Assembly: GCA_958295905.1 (NCBI GenBank)
Contig: OY282382.1
Coordinates: 1,073,501-1,137,500 of the forward strand
Direction of reading: 5' to 3'
DNA from: an uncultured Vicinamibacterales bacterium
Lineage (GTDB): Bacteria; Acidobacteriota; Vicinamibacteria; Vicinamibacterales; UBA8438
DNA: 64,000 bases
Part shown: piece after piece, positions 8,701-15,908 of the stretch
Layout of the letters: every line of letters begins with the position of its first letter
Numbering within the stretch: the stretch's first letter is position 1
Notes under the pieces: generated by a model
What the model was told of the DNA's origin: nothing
Databases searched by the model: none
The model's input: only the letters and a program-made list of their open reading frames with translations
Program-made: the position numbers and the translations under genes

Positions 8701-11162
8701 ATTCGGATGTCGGGACTGGCCTGCTTCAGAAGAGCGTGCGAATCAGAGAACAGCTCGTCGTCCGCGGCGAGATCCTCGATGCCGAGGTACTCCACCCGGA
8801 CCATGCCGAGCTGCTCGAGGTTCGGGTTCGTGTACCGCCAGCCGCGTCGTTGATCGAACCAGATGCGATAGGCCAGCACCTGCCGGAGCGTGCCCTCGGC
8901 TTCTTGCAGGTTGAAGCCGCGCAGCGTGGGCTCGATCAGCCATTCGGCGCGGATCTGCGGATCTGATCGGTCGAAGCCGAGCGTGCGCTGCTGGGCAACG
9001 CCCAGCGCGTCGCTGCGGAGCCCCTTCGAGCCGGCATCCTGCAGTGCGCCGAGAAAGCCCGCGCGGACGAGGCTCACGAAGAGGAAGTCGTTGAAATGGC
9101 CGGCCTGGAGCGCGGCGTCCTGGCGGTTGTCGGTAAAGCCGAGGAGCTTCCGCGTGTAGCCGTCCAACCCCGACTCGGCGCCGTGCATCCAGCGCAGCAC
9201 GCTGCCGACGAGTACGGTGGTCGCCGAGCTGCGGCCTTCCGCCGAGAGCGAGGCGAGGCGCGTGCGATCGCGGGCGGCGCCGCCCTGCGTGCTCCCGCAG
9301 CGGAGGCAGAGGCGGAACTTGCCGGGCAGGAACCACACCGCCGTTCCCGAACCGACCCGCCCGTCGGGCGCAACCCTGAAGCGCCGGGCACGTGCGTCGC
9401 GGTAGTACTTCTTGAGCCGCGGGTTGCCGCCGGCGTCGAATTCGAGCCACGTCTCGGGGTAGTCCTCGTCGCGGTCGGCGAACGTGAAAGAGGGATCGTC
9501 GGGGGGGGGCGGCGTCAGGAAGCCGAAGATCCCGCCCGCGGGTTGCTCCTGCGTGTGCGCGTCTCCGTCGGCCTCGTTTCCCTTTGACGGTGACGAGTCG
9601 TCGATGTCGCGCGCGAGGAAAACCGGTTCTCCGGCCTGCTGCACGCACCGCACCGGATGATGCTCGTGCCCGCACTCGCGACAGAAGTGCACGGCATAGA
9701 GCCGCTTCTCCGCGTGGCCGGGGAGGAACTGTTGCCCATCGACCGTCACTTTTCGCGTTCCGGGCGGCTCGATCGTCGCATAGGCGTGGCCGGCGCCCGA
9801 GACGAACTGGTGCAGCTTGAACGCGAAGAAACTCTTCTCACCGGCGCCCGGGTTCGAGGTCCGTTCCCGCTCGGGGACGCTCGAGACCAGAAGAAGGTCT
9901 CGCAGCGCGTTGCGGCAGGCGGCGACAGGTCGCCCGGATTCCTCCGCGAGCCTGTCCACCGCCTCGGTCACCGTCATCGGCTTCGCCCGGACCCAGCGCT
10001 GGTCGACCTCGGAGAACGAGATGCCGAGACGCGTTTCCACCCACACCGCGAGCGGGTGCTCCCGGAGCGCCGCGTCGGAGATGTCCGGCGGTACGCCGTC
10101 ATCGACGGCCTCGCCGAGATGGGGCCTCACCGAATCCGCGGTGGCGTTCGACGCGGTGATCCGCTCGAGCGTCTCGGCGATGACGTTGCTTTCGGCGATC
10201 CGGCTCGCGAACAGCTTCGAAACCACGCCCGCGACCACGCGGTTCTTGTCCTCGATCGAACCCTCGCTCGCCATCGTGGCCGAGGTGCCGATGCACAGCA
10301 GGTGCTCGGGCCGGAGCCGCTCACGGACACGCCGCACCAGCAGCGCCACGTCCGCGCCCTGGCGGCCGCGGTACGTGTGGAGTTCGTCCAGGACGAGGAA
10401 CCGCAGGCCCGCGCAGTTGCCGATGACCCGGCGGTCGATCTCCTCCTGGCGCGTCATGAGCAACTCGAGCATCATGAAGTTCGTGAGAAGGATGTCCGGC
10501 GGCTCGTCGGCAACCCGCTTCCGCTCGTCCGGGTCCTCCTGCCCCGTGTAGCGTGCGAACGTGACGGGTGGGTCTCCCGGCGCCCGGCCGATGAACTTGT
10601 TCAGCTCCTCCACCTGGGAGTTCGCGAGCGCGTTCATCGGGTAGACGACGATGGCGTGCGTGCGCGCCTGAGTGCTCGTCTTCCTGGCGCTCAACACGTG
10701 GCTGACGATGGGAATGAAGAAGCAGAGTGACTTCCCGGAACCGGTGCCGGTCGTCACCACGAAGCTCTCGCCCTCCGCGGCGAGCGCGACGGCCTGCTCC
10801 TGGTGCTTGTACAGCGGCAGCGGCTGACCGTTGGTACGGAAAATGCCGGCGCAGCCGGGGTGGAGAACGCCGTTCCTGACCAGGGCGCCGACGTCCGTCG
10901 AGCGCTTGTAGCTCGGGTTGATCTGGATGAGCGGCTCGGGCCAGTAGCGGTTCTCGGCGTAGATGGCCGTCACCTGCCCGCGGATATCCTGAGCGCGGAT
11001 CGTCGTGAACGACGTTGCGAAGCGTTTGTACTCGTCGACGACGCTGTCACGCAGGGCGAAGACGTCAAGCGCTGGTGCGCTGCCTGCCCTTGCGCCGTCC
11101 GAACTCGGCGCCGGTGCGCCGCTCCGCGTCATCGCCGGCTTCGCCTCCCCGGGCAAGAGCAT
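5778..11162 (-). CDS. Large DEAD/DEAH helicase with C-terminal DUF1998/MZB zinc region (DrmA-DrmB-like fusion)
   Basis: This 1,794-residue protein is first in the operon. The N-terminal helicase core has TGTGSGKS (138-145), DELH (259-262) and TSATM (293-297). The second lobe has SPTMELGVDIAALN and QRGGRAGRSG. A zinc ribbon (CGNCGGGHF...CHACG) and the MZB signature with cysteines near 1652, 1656 and 1659, then NQPDHELLDRR, form the DUF1998 end. DISARM splits helicase (DrmA) and DUF1998 (DrmB) over two proteins; here both are in one chain, as also in YprA-type and Druantia DruE helicases. There is no phospholipase D gene (drmC) in the window. An alternative start at ATG 11132 has a better Shine-Dalgarno (GGGGAGG). 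A function in antiphage defence is inferred from the neighbours. Confidence 0.85.
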   Translation of the reverse strand: MLLPGEAKPAMTRSGAPAPSSDGARAGSAPALDVFALRDSVVDEYKRFATSFTTIRAQDIRGQVTAIYAENRYWPEPLIQINPSYKRSTDVGALVRNGVLHPGCAGIFRTNGQPLPLYKHQEQAVALAAEGESFVVTTGTGSGKSLCFFIPIVSHVLSARKTSTQARTHAIVVYPMNALANSQVEELNKFIGRAPGDPPVTFARYTGQEDPDERKRVADEPPDILLTNFMMLELLMTRQEEIDRRVIGNCAGLRFLVLDELHTYRGRQGADVALLVRRVRERLRPEHLLCIGTSATMASEGSIEDKNRVVAGVVSKLFASRIAESNVIAETLERITASNATADSVRPHLGEAVDDGVPPDISDAALREHPLAVWVETRLGISFSEVDQRWVRAKPMTVTEAVDRLAEESGRPVAACRNALRDLLLVSSVPERERTSNPGAGEKSFFAFKLHQFVSGAGHAYATIEPPGTRKVTVDGQQFLPGHAEKRLYAVHFCRECGHEHHPVRCVQQAGEPVFLARDIDDSSPSKGNEADGDAHTQEQPAGGIFGFLTPPPPDDPSFTFADRDEDYPETWLEFDAGGNPRLKKYYRDARARRFRVAPDGRVGSGTAVWFLPGKFRLCLRCGSTQGGAARDRTRLASLSAEGRSSATTVLVGSVLRWMHGAESGLDGYTRKLLGFTDNRQDAALQAGHFNDFLFVSLVRAGFLGALQDAGSKGLRSDALGVAQQRTLGFDRSDPQIRAEWLIEPTLRGFNLQEAEGTLRQVLAYRIWFDQRRGWRYTNPNLEQLGMVRVEYLGIEDLAADDELFSDSHALLKQASPDIRMDVYRRLLDHMRKWMAIRSQVLDAAVLEQLVAKSHSRLRPPWGFGSDEKPRGARWLMIVAPTRRASTLRDTSLIARGGSRSGLGRMLRSTSLWGGDTSIRDLKSNDFDPLVADLLRAAAAHGLVSEESTPFDQPGWRLNDACVVFQLGGAPPDGGSSTRNRFFRDLYENLAKMLRAPMHPLFGFEAREHTAQVDPDHREIREKRFRFGDRERGELATNERRLREVGEANRFLPVLFCSPTMELGVDIAALNAVHMRNVPPTPANYAQRGGRAGRSGQAAMVITYASSQSPHDQYFFRDPRAMVHGEVRAPILELANRDLIDSHLQAVWLSCVDQALDPCIAELLVLGDGGRPLQPDLKAALEERRVAGGAGARIRRVLDLVADDLTPDPAPWYTGREAYADAIVATAAKRFDAAFDRWRDLFAAAEEQRDAARRTMDDYSAPYREKRAAQTRHAQALDQVNLLQRGTKALSSDFYTYRYLATEGFLPGYNFPRLPLLAYIPASRDGRGRQTYLQRPRFLALAEFGPRSLVYHEGRAHRVVRALLALGHRESATPDAQLPTKTVRICGNCGGGHFRDDLSMCHACGAALGNADVVGNVYRIENVATLPAEQITANDEERQRQGFDLQTTFEWAIRDQEIDVRPASASDDKGEIVRMAYGPGAAITRLNKGLRRRADKKVLGFRIDPVSGYWARNDGEDADDGALDPTASPRQWIVPSVQDRKNALLFQPVGDPLSEVTLATVQHAILRGIEAVFQLEEGEMLAEPMPTREVRNGFLLYEATEGGAGVLTRLVSQETSLALVARRALEIMHLAVGGDRPPDSVSGLSDQPGTACVAACYRCLMSYYNQPDHELLDRRDEDARTVLLRLARARTAARDDQPPHPPGSVDGEDARESRWRAEAARRGVPAPDPEPLNAGDRAVRCVWRRHYVAAVIDEADRPALQPLEDLGFEVVRFEDPAGWRAAFARLASALGHAS

Positions 11163-11245
11163 CGATTACCTGACCCGCAACCGGCTACGGCGCAGACTCC
11201 CGGCGGTCCACGGTCGGCTCGGCCCGCCCGCTGGCGCGTGCCGCC

Positions 11246-11806
11246 TCAACGAACCTCGAACGACTCGACCTGCAGCCGTCCGGCGCCGTCCGGCGGGGTG
11301 TGCCAGTTCCCGGTCACCCGCACCAGCCTGTCGCCCGCCGCGGTCTCCAGGGCCGCCGTCCCGTTCGCGGCGAGCGGAATCGCGAAGTCGGTCGACAGCG
11401 CGAGGGCGGGGGCGCCGTTCGCGTGGGTGAGGTGTCCTGCCGCGGTTACCGCCAGGCCGTCCGGGATGAAGCCGGCGTTGCGTACGGTGTCCCGTACGGC
11501 GGCGAGATCCACGTGGCGGCCGGACTCGACGGTGAGGACGATGCGTCCGTCGGCGGGTCGGACCTCGACGCCGGTAACGCGATCCAGGCGGCCGAGCCTG
11601 CGTTCCAGCCCCAGGGCGCACGAGGGGCACGTCAACTCGACGTCGATGATTACCCGCACCATGCCCGGCACGTCCGGCGGCTGCGCGGCCGCCGCCCCGG
11701 GGTTCGTCAAGGCCGGCGTGAACAGCAGCGCGGCCAGTCCCAACCGCAGCGCCGCGAATCCGCTTGCTCCGATCCATCGAGTGGGCTTGCGCGTCGCCGA
11801 TGCCAT
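11246..11806 (-). CDS. Secreted heavy-metal-associated (HMA) domain protein
   Basis: 186 residues. Residues 1 to about 42 form a signal peptide (hydrophobic AALRLGLAALLFTPALT, then AAAAQ). An HMA-like fold follows, with the metal-binding pair CPSC in VELTCPSCALGLERRL, as in copper or mercury chaperones (consensus CxxC). The C-terminal part of about 90 residues is unassigned. The start is ATG 11806-11804 with GGAGG 7 nt upstream. That Shine-Dalgarno lies in a 44-bp tandem duplication. The gene is 84 bp upstream of the defence helicase on the same strand but has no evident link to it. It is probably a periplasmic metal-binding protein; the metal is unknown. Confidence 0.65.
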   Translation of the reverse strand: MASATRKPTRWIGASGFAALRLGLAALLFTPALTNPGAAAAQPPDVPGMVRVIIDVELTCPSCALGLERRLGRLDRVTGVEVRPADGRIVLTVESGRHVDLAAVRDTVRNAGFIPDGLAVTAAGHLTHANGAPALALSTDFAIPLAANGTAALETAAGDRLVRVTGNWHTPPDGAGRLQVESFEVR

Positions 11807-11809
11807 CGT

Positions 11810-11900
11810 CTGCCTCCGTGGTCGGGGCGGGGGTGTCCCGTCCAGGAACCCATCTGCCTCCGTGGTCGGGGCGGGGGTGTCCCGCCTCCAGGAACCCATC
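11810..11900. repeat. Tandem duplication (44-bp unit) over the leader of the HMA gene
   Basis: Two copies of a unit beginning CTGCCTCCGTGGTCGGGG (11810-11853 and 11854-11900); the second has two extra bases. Read on the minus strand, each copy carries the GGAGGCAG sequence that serves as ribosome binding site for the HMA gene; only the proximal copy is used. The rest of the gap to 12146 holds the divergent upstream regions and no other gene. Confidence 0.9.
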
Positions 11901-12146
11901 ATACAGGCCGGCGAACGCCGGGCGGGATGGGGCTGGGAGCCGCTGCCGGGCCGCCGCCGGGCGCCGCCGGGGCCGAATCGCTCGGTGCCGATTGCGGAGT
12001 AGTAGGCGTCACTATACCGAGTGGTCAAGAGGCCGCTTCGCTGTCGGCCGGGATATCCGATGGGGCTCGAACGGTCGAACGGCCGGCGGTGTTACACGGG
12101 ATTTACCTGCGGCGGGGGCCATCCGCGATACCCTCTGGGCATCGTC

Positions 12147-13706
12147 ATGCCGCCATCGGATCGGTGTCTTCCGCGCGTCGCGGGGTTCCGCGTCACCAAC
12201 GTCCGCCGTATCCGCCCGGCGGCCATCGCGATGGGGGCGGTGCTCGCGGCCGCGGTATGGGTCCCGGCCTCGGCTGGACGTGCGGAGGCGGCCGGTTCGG
12301 GGGCGGGCGTGCGCGCTGCGGCGGAGCGGGTCGGGCCGTCCGCACCCGTCGGCGGGTGCGCGCCGGCCCTCGCCCTCGGCGACGTGGGCATCGCCGCCGG
12401 CGGCCAGTTCCGCCTGATGGGCAACCGGTCGAACTTCGGTTTCCACGACCGGACGGCCGGTCCGGATCAGGCCCCGAACACCATCGCCAATCAGCGGTTC
12501 CGCACCTGGGTCAACGTCCACGACCGGACGTCGTGCCGCTACGGGGGCTATGCGCAGATCGAGATCGGGCACCTGAACCTGGGAAGCGGCCGCGAGTTTC
12601 CGAAGACCTTCGGGCCGGGCGGGGACCAGGTCGGGGTCGAGATGCGGCGCGGGTTCCTCTGGTTTCGGCCGGCGGCGGCGGCGCTGATCCGGGCGGGGGT
12701 GCTGCCCTGGGAGGACCGCTTCGGCGAGCGGCCGACGTTCGCGGTTCCGCTGTGGTCGGTCGGCCGGCCGGGGACGGGCCGGGCCCCGCTGGCGAACTCG
12801 GACTGGGAGTTCAGCGTATCGGGGATCACGGTCGAGGCCACCGCCCGCGACGCGTGGCGCTACGCGTTCGGCGCCCTCCTGCTCGAACGCGACGCGCGGC
12901 CGGCGGGCGGGCAGGACGGGTCGTGGCTGCTGACGGCCGACGTGGATCGCGGGGTCGGATCGTCGCTCTGGGGGGCGAGCGTGTACTACCTGCGCGACGA
13001 CGCCGGCTACTCCTACGGCGGGTTCGGCGGTCCGGCGGCGGCGGGAGGCGCGGCGGTGCGGAGCAGCCGCGACTTCTGGGTCGGCGGTCGCGGCCACGTC
13101 GAGCACGCCGGCGGGTCGACGGGGGTCTTCCTCATCGCCAACTCGGGCGCAATTCCCGCCCTCGGCTGGACGCACGCCGGCTGGTCGGCCAAGGTCGCCA
13201 CGACCCTCCCCGCCGGCCGCGGTGCGGTGCGCCTGCAGTGGCTCCATGCGACCGGCGGCGACGGCGGCGACCCGCACCGGTCGGGCGAGTTCAGGACCAT
13301 CGCCCAGAGCGTGCGCGACGACCTGGGAGCGCAGGCGTACTGGAGCCTCCTCGGGTTGACGTCGCCCCGCGGGCCGTCCGACGTGAACGACCTCGGCATC
13401 GGGCTCCAGAATGGGGGGCTCGGCCTCCGGACGCTGCAGTCGGGCTACGAACACCCCCTGGCCGAGCGGTGGACCGCGTATCTCGCGGCCGGCTGGCTGC
13501 GCTCGGACGCCGCGCGCCCCGCGAACGGGGCGACGGCCATCGGCACCGAGCTCGTGGCGGAAGCGCGCTGGAGGATGGGATCGATGATGGCCCTCGAGAT
13601 CGGCGCGTCGCTGCTGCTGGCCGGCGACTACTTCAAGCCGGCTGCGGCCGCCCCTGCGCCGGCGACGCTTCATCAGACGTACAGCCGGTGGCAGTTCGAG
13701 TTCTGA
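12147..13706 (+). CDS. Outer-membrane beta-barrel (porin-like) protein
   Basis: About 519 residues. A basic start (MPPSDRCLPRV...RRIRP) leads into a signal peptide (MGAVLAAAVWVPASAGRAEA). The mature part is rich in alternating aromatic and polar strands (for example GGYAQIEIGHLNL, RHGFLWFRP-like segments, GASVYYLRDDAGYSYGG) and ends in WQFEF, the C-terminal phenylalanine typical of BAM-assembled barrels. It resembles porins and alginate-export-type channels, though no substrate can be named. It is divergent from the HMA gene and precedes the TRAP genes by about 40 bp, so it may be the outer-membrane route for the TRAP substrate (inference). ATG 12231 is an alternative start. Confidence 0.6.
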   Translation: MPPSDRCLPRVAGFRVTNVRRIRPAAIAMGAVLAAAVWVPASAGRAEAAGSGAGVRAAAERVGPSAPVGGCAPALALGDVGIAAGGQFRLMGNRSNFGFHDRTAGPDQAPNTIANQRFRTWVNVHDRTSCRYGGYAQIEIGHLNLGSGREFPKTFGPGGDQVGVEMRRGFLWFRPAAAALIRAGVLPWEDRFGERPTFAVPLWSVGRPGTGRAPLANSDWEFSVSGITVEATARDAWRYAFGALLLERDARPAGGQDGSWLLTADVDRGVGSSLWGASVYYLRDDAGYSYGGFGGPAAAGGAAVRSSRDFWVGGRGHVEHAGGSTGVFLIANSGAIPALGWTHAGWSAKVATTLPAGRGAVRLQWLHATGGDGGDPHRSGEFRTIAQSVRDDLGAQAYWSLLGLTSPRGPSDVNDLGIGLQNGGLGLRTLQSGYEHPLAERWTAYLAAGWLRSDAARPANGATAIGTELVAEARWRMGSMMALEIGASLLLAGDYFKPAAAAPAPATLHQTYSRWQFEF

Positions 13707-13748
13707 CGCCCCTGGCGGCCAGTCTCCGCCCCGTCTCGAAGGAACAGG

Positions 13749-14780
13749 ATGTTCTCGACACTGATATCATTGAAGGCCGCGTTTCTTCGCCCGCACCGCG
13801 AACGGCGGGCGCACCATCGTACGCGCATGCACCGCTCATCCAGGCCGAAGCGCGGCTCAGCGAAGCCGAGGCGTGGCGTCCCCGCCATCCCCATCCTCCT
13901 CGCCGTGACGATGCTCGCGTCGTCGGGGTGCTCGCTGCGGACGATGGCGGTCAACGCCGTGGTGCCGGTGCTGGCCGACCCTGCCGTGTACCTGTCCGAG
14001 GAGGACCCGGAGCTGGTCCGGGAATCGCTGCCGTTCCTGCTCAAGACCCTCGAGTCGATCATCCTGACGACGCCGGAGCAGAACGAGGCGCTCGTCTCCG
14101 CCTGCTCCGGGTTCACCCTCTACGGAAACGCGTTCCTGCAGGTCGATGCCGATGCCGCGGGCTGGGACGGCGAGTACGACCGGGAGATCGATCTGCGCGA
14201 CCGCACGTGGAAGCTCTACGTGCGCGCCCGCGATTATTGCCTGCGCAGCCTGGAGCTGAAGTACGACGGCATCGGGGACGGCCTGCGGGAGGACCCGGCC
14301 GCGGCCCTCGCGGTGGCCGGCGTCGACGACGTCGAGGTTCTGTTCCTGCTGAGCGCGGCGTGGGGGCTGGCGATCTCGAACGCGCTCGACCAGCCCGAGC
14401 TCATTGGCGATCTGCCGGCGGTGCGGGCGCTCCTCGCGCGGGCCCTCGAGCTCGACGAGGACTACGGACGGGGCTCGATTCACGGCGCCCTCATCACCCT
14501 GGAGTCGCTGCCGGCGCAGCTCGGCGGCTCGCCCGAGCGGGCCCGCGGGCATTTCGAGCGGGCGGTCGAGCTGTCGGACGGACTCGACGCCGCGCCGTAT
14601 GTGACCTTCGCGCTCGGCGTGTCGGTGCCGGCGGAGAACCGGGCCGAGTTCGAGGAGCTGCTGAACCGGGCCCTGGCTATCGACCCGGACGAGGACACGA
14701 GTCTGCGGCTGCTCAACGTGGTGAACCAGAAGCGGGCGCGACTGCTGCTCGACCGCGTCGACGACCTGTTTTTCGAATGA
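13749..14780 (+). CDS. TRAP transporter TatT-like lipoprotein
   Basis: 343 residues. A lipobox (LAVTMLASSGC, cysteine near residue 61) follows a long basic leader, so the mature protein is a lipoprotein. The rest is helical with TPR-like repeats and residues such as YVRARDYCLRSLELKYDG and RALAIDPDEDTSLRLLNVV, the pattern of the TRAP-associated TatT family, which assembles with the solute-binding protein. The start shown has AAGGA 6 nt upstream; ATG 13827 would give a more usual signal length but has no ribosome site. It is followed 102 bp later by the TRAP solute-binding gene. Family assignment rests on context and the lipoprotein/TPR pattern. Confidence 0.75.
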   Translation: MFSTLISLKAAFLRPHRERRAHHRTRMHRSSRPKRGSAKPRRGVPAIPILLAVTMLASSGCSLRTMAVNAVVPVLADPAVYLSEEDPELVRESLPFLLKTLESIILTTPEQNEALVSACSGFTLYGNAFLQVDADAAGWDGEYDREIDLRDRTWKLYVRARDYCLRSLELKYDGIGDGLREDPAAALAVAGVDDVEVLFLLSAAWGLAISNALDQPELIGDLPAVRALLARALELDEDYGRGSIHGALITLESLPAQLGGSPERARGHFERAVELSDGLDAAPYVTFALGVSVPAENRAEFEELLNRALAIDPDEDTSLRLLNVVNQKRARLLLDRVDDLFFE

Positions 14781-14882
14781 TCGAATGAGGAGCCCGTGGC
14801 GCGGCGCGGACTCGCGGTAGGATTGGTTGGGCGGACGGCGGGGCCGAGGGCGGTGCTGTCCGGGTGGAAGGAGAACCGTTCG

Positions 14883-15884
14883 ATGAAATCGCGATCCCTG
14901 GTCGTCACCGTGGTCCTGGCGGCGTTGACGGCGGTGCCCGCGGTGCTGCTGGCGCAACGCGCGACCCGCATTCAGCTCGGGTCCATCCTGCCCGCCAACT
15001 CCATCTGGGACCGATCCCTGAAGGAGATGGCCGTCGAGTGGCGCGATGAGACCGACGGCCGGGTGCAGCTCCGCGTGCAGAGCGGGGCGTTCCGCGACGA
15101 GGCGGCGCTGGCCCGCCGGCTGAAGCGGGGGCGGCCGCAGGCCGCCGTCTTCGGGCTGCCGGGGGACATTCACGAAGCGTTCAGCGTCCTCAACATCCCG
15201 TTCTTCTTCGAGTCGGACGAAGAGGTGTTCCACGTCGTGGAAGCGCTGACCCCGACCTTCGAGCGGGTTCTGGCCGACGAGGGGCTGGTGCTGCTGAACT
15301 GGGGCCACGCGGGGTGGGCGCACTTCTTCAGCGAAGACCGGGTGGAGACGCTCGACGATCTGCGGCGGACGAAGGTGTTCACGGCGGCCGGCGACGACAA
15401 GATGCTGCAGTGGTACAAGGAGAACGGGTTCGACCCCGAGCCGCTGGCCGTCACCGACGTCCTGCTCGGCCTGAACACCGGGCTCATCAACGCCCATCCG
15501 AGCCCGCCCTACGTGGCCCTGCTGTTCCAGTGGTTCGACAAGACCCCGTTCATGCTCGACGTGCCCCTGGCCCCGGTGCTGGGGATCACGGTGATGGCGG
15601 AACGCACGTGGAGCCGCATCGACCCCGGCGACCAGGCGGTGCTGCGGGCGTCGGCCAAGCGCCTCGAGCGGGAACTCCTGCGCGACGTGGCCGCGCAGGA
15701 ACGCGGCTCCATTGAGGAGATGAAGCGGCGCGGGCTCACCGTGGTCGAGATCGACGACGCCGCGAAGGCGGCGTTCCGGGCCGTCGCCGACGAGATGACC
15801 GCGTCGTGGCGGGGGAACCTGATTCCCGCCGACGTGTATGACATGGCGGTGCGCGCGCGGGACGGTTTCCGGGCCGGCCGCTGA
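14883..15884 (+). CDS. TRAP transporter solute-binding protein (DctP family)
   Basis: 333 residues with a signal peptide (MKSRSLVVTVVLAALTAVPAVLLAQ). It starts at ATG 14883, 8 nt after AAGGAGAA. DctP features include an LGSILPANSIWDRSLKEMA opening, the central conserved block DDLRRTKVFTAAGDDKMLQWYKENGFDP and GLINAHPSPPY. It captures an organic anion in the periplasm and delivers it to the membrane permease. Genes for TatT (upstream) and the fused permease (24 bp downstream) complete the transporter. The substrate is unknown; the canonical arginine that pairs with carboxylates could not be placed with certainty. Confidence 0.9.
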   Translation: MKSRSLVVTVVLAALTAVPAVLLAQRATRIQLGSILPANSIWDRSLKEMAVEWRDETDGRVQLRVQSGAFRDEAALARRLKRGRPQAAVFGLPGDIHEAFSVLNIPFFFESDEEVFHVVEALTPTFERVLADEGLVLLNWGHAGWAHFFSEDRVETLDDLRRTKVFTAAGDDKMLQWYKENGFDPEPLAVTDVLLGLNTGLINAHPSPPYVALLFQWFDKTPFMLDVPLAPVLGITVMAERTWSRIDPGDQAVLRASAKRLERELLRDVAAQERGSIEEMKRRGLTVVEIDDAAKAAFRAVADEMTASWRGNLIPADVYDMAVRARDGFRAGR

Positions 15885-15908
15885 CGGCGCGACCGCCGTG
15901 CGATCCCC

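Noticed and set aside
11246..12028. Longer form of the HMA protein starting at 12028
   Set aside because: The extra 74 residues run through the tandem leader duplication, and a good ribosome site with a signal peptide directly after marks ATG 11806.
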